Positions 55,845-64,000 of a stretch of 64,000 nt of DNA are shown here, one piece after another. This DNA comes from Fistularia commersonii. Taxonomy: Eukaryota > Chordata > Actinopteri > Syngnathiformes > Fistulariidae. Position numbers and translations under genes: made by a program. The first letter of the stretch is position 1. Each line of letters opens with the position of its first letter. Under the pieces are notes generated by a model. That model was not told where the DNA came from, ran no database searches, and saw nothing but the letters and a program-made list of their open reading frames with translations. The stretch is taken from positions 512,501 to 576,500 of the forward strand of contig JBBMNZ010000056.1 of assembly GCA_037954325.1 (NCBI GenBank), read 5' to 3'.

Positions 55845-56164
55845 GTTTCGGAAGGAATTCACAAGTTTGCCTTGTTTGAATCGTCTTTTATTTTCTTCTT
55901 CACAGCTCCGGGAATCAACATCGGTTAGCCATGGGACATGTACAGTACAGAGTGAGGGAAAAATTCCCGCCAGCACCGCTATACCAAAAAAAGAACACTG
56001 ACGTAGAAGTTAACGTCAAGTTAGCTGAACAGTCGCGAAAAACTAAAACAAGTCCCAAACCTTGTCATAAAGTGCCATACATTTCCTGAGAGTAGATACA
56101 AATAAAACATATGTATACTAGAATGTAAACTCAAATAAAACTAATGAGATCACCTATCTCAACA

Positions 56165-56638
56165 GTCCTTAAGTCCTTTGCTTCCTCATGCCTGGTTGTT
56201 TCATTGACATTCAGTTCTACCTTGCCATGTTTATTTGTACATTTGTATATTTGTGTGTACTATTTATGTTCAATTAAAAAAAAAAAAAAAAAGAATGAGA
56301 GGCTGAGAAAATCTCCATGTCTCTCTCTCTCCCCCCCTTAATGCCCCCCCCCCCCCCTCTTCCTCACGGCGGCCGACGCAATGTGATTCTCGCCGTTGTT
56401 GTGGAAGTAGGGTAAAGGATTCCCCGCGTCGGTGCGAGCGATGCGTTTCAAGGCGTATTGCATGTGTGTATGGAGGGGGGGGGTCTACAGGATACCGCAG
56501 GCCGGCAATGGTGCACCTTCTGCGGACATCGATCACCGAAACGTCGGCGTGGAGCTCCCGGAGCAGCCGGCGTGTACATGTGAATGAATGGAAGAGCTAA
56601 TGTGTGTGTGGTGGTGGGGGGGGGGGGGGGGCGTTTCG
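56165..56638. repeat. Inverted R/poly-C block, copy 3
   Basis: Equivalent to 13143-13616. Confidence 0.75.
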
Positions 56639-56885
56639 GCTTGACGGGAAAGAAACCAAATGTGTCACAAATGCAAAAGTTTGGTGCTGTGTGCTATGCA
56701 TACAAGCACAACAAAAAGAAACTTGACTCAAGAGGTGAGAAGGGAGTTTTCATTGGATATGACAAAAATAGTCCAGCTTATTTTGTATATTATCCAAATA
56801 GTGAAAGAGTACTAAAACAGACTGCTAAAATTTGTGTCGAACCCATCTCCAGAGCAACAAACCCAGACAGAGATGAGCTCAGACC

Positions 56886-56971
<86 letters not shown>

Positions 56972-57989
56972 CACTTAGACATTTAAAGAGGCAAGGAGTT
57001 CCCTCAATGCTGACAAGTGGATGAAATCTATGGACGAAGAGATGGAGTCATTGAGAGAGAAGAACACTTTTACCCTAACACAGCTACCCCAAGGCAAGTG
57101 TGCAGTGGGGGTGGGGGTGGGGGGTGGGGGGCGTATGCGCTAAAAAGAAATGAAGATGGCACAAACAAATATAAAGCTCGTTATGTTGCTAAGGGCTACA
57201 GTCAAAAGTATGGCACGGATTTCGAGGAAACATTTTCTCCAACAGCAAATATGACAAGTGTGAGGGTGTTTATGCAGAAATCAGTTCCGGAAAATTTGTT
57301 CTTACACCAAATGGATGTAAAGACAGCCTATCTTCATGCACCCATAGATTGTGAGCTCTGTGTAGAACAACCAGAAGGGTATGAAGTGACAAATAAAAAA
57401 CAGAAGCTGGTGTGTAAACTTAAAAAGTCACTATACGTCCCTGAACAAGCCGGTCGTCATTGGGATCTGATGCTCCATTCTTACTTGATTGACAATGACT
57501 TTATTCAGAATGAAGCAGATCATTGTGTTTATGTCAAAGAAAACCAAAATGACAAGGTCATCATCATAATATGGGTAGATGATTTAATCATAGCTGCGAG
57601 TGATGAGGAAGTAATGAAAGAGGTGAAAATCATGCTTACAGCTAGATTTAAAATGAAGGACATGGGCAAAGTGATCAAAATCAATACCCAGAAAATATGT
57701 CAGTCAGAAGAGTGTGTTAAGATGTCACAAAGAAAATATGTGGAAAGGTAGCCCTACAGTATTGTCCAACACAAGAGATGCCGGCACATGTTATGACAAA
57801 GCCTGCATCACAGTTGAAGTTGTTGAATTTTTCAAAGTTGTTGTTTGTTGTTTGGGTCATGAGTATTTTATTTTGATGTAAATGGGCAAAGATACCAATC
57901 ATATGAGAGCAAGTGGGGGCGTTGTTAACTGAGAAATATGCTCTCAATTATTTTCCGTTTTATTTCCAAGGGCCAGTCTCAGCTTCCGG
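56639..57989 (+). mobile_element. Copia C fragment 1, copy 3
   Basis: Integrase end (to 56892), uninterrupted (GAT)n at 56888-56971 (28 units, no AAT), RT to 57751, LTR remnant 57923-57989. Confidence 0.85.
56976..57751 (+). pseudogene. Copia C reverse transcriptase fragment 1, copy 3
   Basis: Translation from 57017 is identical to copies 1 and 2, with the G-rich tract and WVDD. Confidence 0.85.
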
Positions 57990-58478
57990 TCAACAGGATC
58001 CCGCAGACCGGCCAAGGTGCACCTTCTTCGGACACGGATCCCCGTGACGTCGGCGTGAAGCTCCGGGAGCACCAGACATGCACATATGAATAAGCGAAGG
58101 AGTCAACTCCATAAGTCCTCCACTCACGGCCTCGGTGTCACTGAATCGAGCAATTTGGTTTTTAATGTTTAAAAATCGGCTTAACATTGAGGTGGAAAAC
58201 ACAGCGGTATCGTTAAAATACAGTAACAGGGTGATAACATCCATGTAAGAAGTGGAGGGGGATTTATTGCACTCACGGCCCCACTCGTTTATTCCTCTCA
58301 TACACAGCGGCCAGATCACCTGCTGGAGCTCCAAGCGCTGTGCACAGTCGGATGCCGCCATCTAGCGGACATAAAATGTAAGGAAGCGGAGGGAGAAAGC
58401 CATCCGGTGTTCCCCGAGTAGCGGCGACGAACGAGTTTAGAGCCGTGGAGAAGGTTTGCTTCCCCCCCAACCTCTCTT

Positions 58479-58484
<6 letters not shown>
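57990..58484 (-). other. MAASDC repeat, copy 3a
   Basis: ORF 57990-58361, 123 codons, identical in translation to 14971-15342. Confidence 0.5.
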
Positions 58485-58513
<29 letters not shown>

Positions 58514-58574
58514 CTTCTTCTTCTTCTTCTTCTTCTTCTTCTTCTTCTTCTTCTTCTTCTTCTTCTTCTTCTTT
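58485..58574. repeat. (CTT)n, copy 3
   Basis: 30 uninterrupted units, shorter than copies 1 and 2 and without their CTC interruption. Confidence 0.9.
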
Positions 58575-59007
58575 TGTCTTTTCCCGTCAGGTGTGGCCAC
58601 AGCGAGTCAACTTTCTCCATCTAACCCTATTCTCCGTATCCTCCTCTCTCACACCAACTACCTTCATATCCTCTCTCACCACGTCCATAAATCCTCTCTT
58701 TGGTCTTCCTCGAGACCTCTTGCCTTGCAGCTCCAATTCCAGCATCCGTCTACCAATATATTCTCTATCCCTCCTCTGTACATGACCGAACCATCTCAGT
58801 CTGGCTTCTCTGACCTTCTCTCCAAAACATCGAACATGTGCTGTTCCTCTGATACTCATTCCTGATCCTATCAATCCTGGTCACTCCGTAAGAGAACCTC
58901 AACATCTTCATATCTGCAACCTCTAGTTCTGCCTGCTGTCTTTTTGTCATTGTAACAGTTTCTAGTCCATACATCATCGCTGGTCTCACCACTGTCTTGT
59001 ACACCTT
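58575..59007 (-). pseudogene. RTE LINE 3' end, copy 3
   Basis: Frames 58587-58874 and 58765-59085 (the latter runs past the junction), with the same frameshift as the other RTE pieces. Confidence 0.85.
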
Positions 59008-60205
59008 TGTACACCTTGGTAATGGGCAACCCCGTATCTGACCGTGTGACAAAGCCAAGCAGTGCAGACAATGTGAGACGATCAACTAGAACCAAAAAGA
59101 AGCCCAGTCACTTTAATAGTTATGTGACTAGTGCTATTGACGATGACCAAGTGTTCACTAACATTGACTACTGTTATAGACTGGCGTGTGGTGTCCCACA
59201 GACATTTAAAGAGGCAAGGAGTTCACTTAATGCTGACAAGTGGATGAAATCTATGGACGAAGAGATGGAGTCATTGAGAGAGAAGAACACTTTTACCCTA
59301 ACACAGCTACCCCAAGGCAAGTGTGCAGTGGGGGTGGGGGTGGGGGGTGGGGGGCGTAAGCGCTAAAAAGAAATGAAGATGGCACAAACAAATATAAAGC
59401 TCGGTATGTTGCTAAGGGCTACAGTCAAAAGTATGGCACGGATTTCGAGGAAACATTTTCTCCAACAGCAAATATGACAAGTGTGAGGGTGTTTATGCAG
59501 AAATCAGTTCCGGAAAATTTGTTCTTACACCAAATGGATGTAAAGACAGCCTATCTTCATGCACCCATAGATTGTGAGCTCTGTGTAGAACAACCAGAAG
59601 GGTATGAAGTGACAAATAAAAAACAGAAGCTGGTGTGTAAACTGAAAAAGTCACTATACGTCCCTGAACAAGCCGGTCGTCATTGGAATCTGATGCTCCA
59701 TTCTTACTTGATTGACAATGACTTTATTCAGAATGAAGCAGATCATTGTGTCTATGTCAAAGAAAACCAAAATAACAAAGTCATCATCATAATATGGGTA
59801 GATGATTTAATCATAGCTGCGAGTGATGAGGAAGTAATGAAAGAGGTGAAAATCATGCTTACAGCTAGATTTAAAATGAAGGACATGGGCAAAGTGATCA
59901 AAATCAATACCCAGAAAATATGTCAGTCAGAAGAGTGTGTTAAGATGTCACAAAGAAAATATGTGGAAAGGTAGTCCTACAGTATTTTCCAACACAAGAG
60001 ATGCCGGCACATGTTATGACAAAGCCTGCATCACAGTTTAAGTTGTTGAATTTTTCAAAGTTGTTGTTTGGGTCATGAGTATTTTATTTTGATGTAAATG
60101 GGCAAAGATACCAATAATATGAGAGCAAGTGGGGGCGTTGTTAACTGAGAAATATGCTCTCAATTATTTTCCGTTTTATTTCCAAGGGCCAGTCTCAACT
60201 TCCCA
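59008..60205 (+). pseudogene. Copia C fragment 2 (linker-RT), copy 3
   Basis: Frames 59007-59366 and 59474-59974, LTR remnant 60139-60205. It keeps the ancestral-looking KKSLYV where copies 1 and 2 have KKSQYV. Confidence 0.85.
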
Positions 60206-60700
60206 GTCAACAGGACCCCGCAGACCGGCCAAGGTGCACCTTCTTCGGACACGGATCCCTGTGACGTCGGCGTGAAGCTCCGGGAGCACCAGACATGCAC
60301 ATATGAATAAGCGGAGGAGTCGATTCCATAAGTCCTCCACTCACGGCCTCGGTGTCACTGAATCGAGCAATCTGGTTTTTTAATGTTTAAAAATCGGCTT
60401 AACATTGAGGTCGAAAAAACAGCGGTATCGTTAAAATACAGTAACAGGGTGATAACATCCATGTAAGAAGTGGAGGGGGATTTATTGCACTCACGGCCCC
60501 ACTCGTTTATTCCTCTCATACACAGCGGCCAGATCACCTGCTGGAGCTCCAAGCGCTGTGCACAGTCGGATGCCGCCATCTAGCGGACATAAAATGTAAG
60601 GAAGCGGAGGGAGAAAGCCATCCGGTGTTCCCCGAGTAGCGGCGACGAACGAGTTTAGAGCCGTGGAGAAGGTTTGCTTCCCCCCCACCCTCTCTTTCTA

Positions 60701-60701
<1 letters not shown>
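60206..60701 (-). other. MAASDC repeat, copy 3b
   Basis: ORF 60355-60579 with the one-base insertion of the b copies. Its upstream flank, however, is of the other type (tgttccccgag, ggtttgcttcccccccaccc), leading into (CTT)n instead of the RTE ORF. It is therefore a hybrid. Confidence 0.55.
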
Positions 60702-60731
<30 letters not shown>

Positions 60732-60816
60732 CTTCTTCTTCTTCTTCTTCTTCTTCTTCTTCTACAGTTTCTAGTCCATACATCATCGCTGGTCTCACCA
60801 CTGTCTTGTACACCTT
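60702..60816. repeat. (CTT)n and RTE micro-fragment, extra sub-unit of copy 3
   Basis: (CTT)n at 60702-60762 followed by about 54 bp of RTE. It is the reverse complement of 21501-21619, so right-arm material lies in the left arm. Confidence 0.85.
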
Positions 60817-61856
60817 TGTACACCTTGGAAATGGGCAGCCCCGTATCTGACCGTGTGACACAGCCAAGCAGTGCAGACAATGTGAGACGATCAACTAGAA
60901 CCAAAAAGAAGCCCAGTTACTTTAATGGTTATGTGACTAGTGCTATTGACAATGACCAAGTGTTCACTAACATTGACTACTGTTATAGACTGGCGTGTGG
61001 TGTCCCACAGACATTTAAAGAGGCAAGGAGTTCCCTCAATGCTGACAAGTGGATGAAATCTATGGACGACGAGATGGAGTCATTGAGAGAGAACAACACT
61101 TTGACCCTAACACAGCTACCCCAAGGCAAGTGTGCAGTGGGGGTGGGGGGGTGGGTGTATGCGCTAAAAAGAAATGAAGTTGGCACAAACAAATATAAAG
61201 CTCGTTATTTTGCTAAGGGCTACAGTCAAAAGTATGGCACGGATTTTGAGGAAACATTTTCTCCAACAGCAAATATGACAAGTGTGAGGGTGTTCATGCA
61301 GAAATCAGTTCAGGAAAATTTGGCAGGTCGTCATTGGAATCTGATGCTCCATTCTTACTTGATTGACAACGACTTTATTCAGAATGAAGCAGATCATTGT
61401 GTCTATGTCAAAGAAAACCAAAATGACAAAGTCATCATCATAATATGGGTAGATGATTTAATCATAGCTGCGAGTGATGAGGAAGTAATGAAAGAGGTGA
61501 AAATCATGCTTACAGCTAGATTTAAAATGAAGGACTTGGGCAAAGTGATCAAAATCAATACCCAGAAAATATGTCAGTCAGAAGAGTGTGTTAAGATGTC
61601 ACAAAGAAAATATGTGGAAAGGTAGCCCTACACTATTGTCCAACACAAGAGATGCCGGCAGATGTTATGACAAAGCCTGCATCGCAGTTTAAGTTGTTGA
61701 ATTTTTCAAAGTTGTTGTTTGGGTCATGAGTATTTTATTTTGATGTAAATGGGCAAAGATACCAATAATATGAGAGCAAGTGGGGGCGTTGTCAACTGAG
61801 AAATATGCTCTCAATTATTTTCCGTGTTATTTCGAAGGGCCAGCCTCAGCTTCCGG
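60816..61856 (+). pseudogene. Copia C fragment with RT deletion, extra sub-unit of copy 3
   Basis: Frame 60816-61625 (269 codons) carries the same 50-residue RT deletion as the right-arm, minus-strand copy at 20693-21502, but lies on the plus strand. LTR remnant 61790-61856. Confidence 0.85.
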
Positions 61857-62328
61857 TCAACAGGACCCCGCAGACCGGCCAAGGTGCACCTTCTTCGGAC
61901 ACGGATCCCCGTGACGTCGGCGTGAAGCTCCGGGAGCACCAGACATGCACTTATGAATAAGCGAAGGAGTCAACTCCATAAGTCCTCCACTCAGGGCCTC
62001 GGTGTCACTGAATCGAGCAATTTGGTTTTTAATGTTTAAAAATCGGCTTAACATTGAAGTGGAAAACACAGCGGTATCGTTAAAATACAGTAACAGGGTG
62101 ATAACATCCATGTAAGAAGTGGAGGGGGATTTATTGCACTCACGGCCCCACTCGTTTATTCCTCTCATACACAGCGGCCAGATCACCTGCTGGAGCTCCA
62201 AGCGCTGTGCACAGTCGGATGCCGCCATCTAGCGGACATAAAATGTAAGGAAGCGGAGGGAGAAAGCCATCCGGTGATCCCCAAGTAGCGGCGACGAACG
62301 AGTTTAGAGCCGTGGAGAAGATTTGCTT
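61857..62328 (-). other. MAASDC repeat, copy 3c
   Basis: ORF 61857-62228 (123 codons) with the 'gatccccaagtagcgg' flank joined to the RTE ORF, as in copies 1b and 2b. It lacks the extra T of the b copies. Confidence 0.5.
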
Positions 62329-64000
62329 TGGGTAGATGATTTAATTATTGCAGCAGAGTGTTGCATGGTTTTCAGGGAGGAGTTGAGAAAGGGTCTGGGT
62401 GGTCAGGGAGAGCTTCCAGATGATTGGACAACAACAGCTAGTGTGATCAGGGAGACAGGTAGAAGAGTACTTGGTGTGTCATCTGGAAGGAAAGTAGATA
62501 AGGAGACTTGGTGGTGGAATGAGGAAGTGCAGGAGTGTATACAGAGAAAATGGTTAGCGAAGAAGAAGTGGGATACTGAGAGGACTGAAGAGAACAGACA
62601 GGAGTTCAGGGAGATGCGGCGAAAGGTAAAGATAGAGGTAGCAAAGGCAAAACAAAGGGCTTATGATGACTTGTATGCTCGGTTGGATAGTAAGGAGGCT
62701 GAAAATGATCTATACAAGTTGGCGAAACAGAGAGATAAAGATGGAAAGGATGTACAGCAGGTCCGGGTGATAAAGGACAGACAGGGAAATGTATTGACAG
62801 ATGCTAGAAGAGTGACAGGAAGATGGAAAGAGTACTTTGAAGAGCTGATGAATGTGGAAAATGAAAGAGAGGCAAGGGTAGAAGAGGTGATTATTGTAGA
62901 CCACAAAGTAGCAAAAATGAGTAAAAGTGAAGTGAGGAAGGCATTGAAGAGGATGAAGAGTGGAAAAGCAGTTGGTCCTGATGATATACCTGTGGAGGTG
63001 TGGAAGTGTCTAGGAGAGGCAGCGGTAGATTTTCTGACTAGATTATTCAACAGGATCTTAGAGAGTGAGAAGATGCCTGAAGAATGGAGACAAAGTGTGA
63101 TGGTGCCTATTTTTAAGAATAAAGGGGATGTGCAGAATTGTGGCAACTACAGAGGGATAAAGTTGATGAGCCATACAATGAAGTTATGGGAAAGAGTAGT
63201 GGAAACTAGACTGAGAGCAGAAGTCAGCATTTGTGAACAGCAGTATGGCTTCATGCCTAGGAAGAGTACTACAGATGCAGTATTTGCGTTGAGAATGCTA
63301 ATAGAAAAGTACAGAGAAGGCCAGAGGGAGCTGCATTGCGTTTTCGTCGACCTAGAAAAAGCATATGACAGGGTGCCAAGAGAGGAGCTCTGGTATTGTA
63401 TGAGGAAGTCTGGAGTGGCAGAGAAGTATGTTAGACTGGTGCAGGACATGCATGCCAGCTGTGAGACACTGGTACGGTGTGCTGTAGGGGTAACCGAGAA
63501 GTTCAAGGTGGAGGTGGGACTCCATCAGGGATCAGCTCTGAGCCCCTTCTTGTTCGCAATGGTGATGGGTAGGCTGACAGATGAGGTTAGACAGGAATCC
63601 CCATGGACCATGATGTTTGCGGATGACATTGTGATCTGTAGTGAGAGCAGACAACAGGTAGAGGAAAATCTAGAGAGGTGGAGGTATGCTCTGGAAAGGA
63701 GAGGAATGAAAGTTAGTCACAGCAAGACAGAATATATGTGTGTGAACGAGAGGAACTCGGGTGGAGCGGTGAGGCTACAGGGAGTGGAGATCAAGAAGCT
63801 GGAGGATTTCAGGTACTTAGGGTCAACAGTCCAGAGCAACGGAGAGTGCGTAAAAGAGGTGAAGAGACGGGTCCAAGCAGGTTGGAATGGCTGGAGAAAA
63901 GTGTCAGGGGTACTATGTGATAGAAGACTATCGGCCAGAATAAAAGGAAAGGTGTACAAGACAGTGGTGAGACCAGCGATGATGTTTGGACTAGAAACTG
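62329..64000 (+). pseudogene. RTE LINE ORF2, copy 3, cut by window end
   Basis: The same copia-RTE junction and reading frame as 17685 onward. It differs from copies 1 and 2, which are identical to each other in translation, at several sites (for example 62443 g for a, 62704 a for g, 63703 a for t, 63796 a for g). The window ends before the frameshift site. Confidence 0.85.

Larger units (their letters stand above)
51324..56164 (-). mobile_element. Copia family B, copy 3
   Basis: LTRs 51324-51680 and 55809-56164, primer site 55794-55808, same mismatched flanks. Confidence 0.93.
51324..64000. repeat. 21.5-kb macro-repeat, copy 3 (partial)
   Basis: The third unit, cut by the window end. It is collinear with copies 1 and 2 to about 60600, then has an extra sub-unit of about 1.65 kb (60628-62273) before the RTE ORF. 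Confidence 0.93.

Overview
This window looks like teleost (spiny-rayed fish) heterochromatin or another repeat-rich accessory region. It holds almost nothing but transposable elements and satellites. The basis is the element mix: vertebrate-type Ty1/copia elements primed by a half initiator tRNA-Met, an RTE-clade LINE ending in (GAA)n, L2-like and Tx1/L1-like LINEs, a retroviral env with a CX6CC motif, and long (CA)n, (GAT)n and G/C tracts. I found no single-copy host gene, tRNA, rRNA or CRISPR array. The species call is an inference.

Layout. Positions 1-8302 are a left flank of diverged repeats: an AT-rich repeat, copia solo-LTR remnants, a roughly 100-bp R repeat, and a composite minisatellite of CTCCGC-rich units with (CA)n. 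This satellite is interrupted at 2080-6358 by a complete, young copia element (family A) with two LTRs, a 5-bp target duplication, a primer binding site, a purine tract and an uninterrupted 1221-aa Gag-Pol. From 8303 a macro-repeat of about 21.5 kb is present in tandem: copy 1 at 8303-29827, copy 2 at 29828-51323 and copy 3 from 51324 to the window end (partial).

Each macro-unit contains, in order: copia family B (minus strand, two 356-bp LTRs, two reading-frame breaks); an R/poly-C block; a left arm of plus-strand copia family C fragments alternating with an unrecognised 123-codon segment (called MAASDC here) and (CTT)n-tailed pieces of an RTE LINE; a 5'-truncated RTE LINE; a right arm of the same parts in inverted order, holding the gag-protease-integrase half of copia C; an endogenous retroviral env with a frameshift, a downstream overlapping ORF and a probable 3' LTR; an L2-like LINE; the 5' end of a copia family D element; a Tx1/L1-like LINE; and then (CA)n, R and composite satellite leading into the next copy.

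The elements do not work together as a pathway; the window is a record of nested insertion followed by duplication, inversion and unequal exchange. The most interesting points are the macro-array itself; the switch in which copies are most alike between its left and right parts; the inverted-repeat-bounded RTE block with long GAA/TTC arms; an extra inverted sub-unit in copy 3; the repeatedly duplicated MAASDC ORF; a copia gag ORF that starts inside the LTR and reads through the primer binding site; and a near-complete env with an overlapping downstream ORF.
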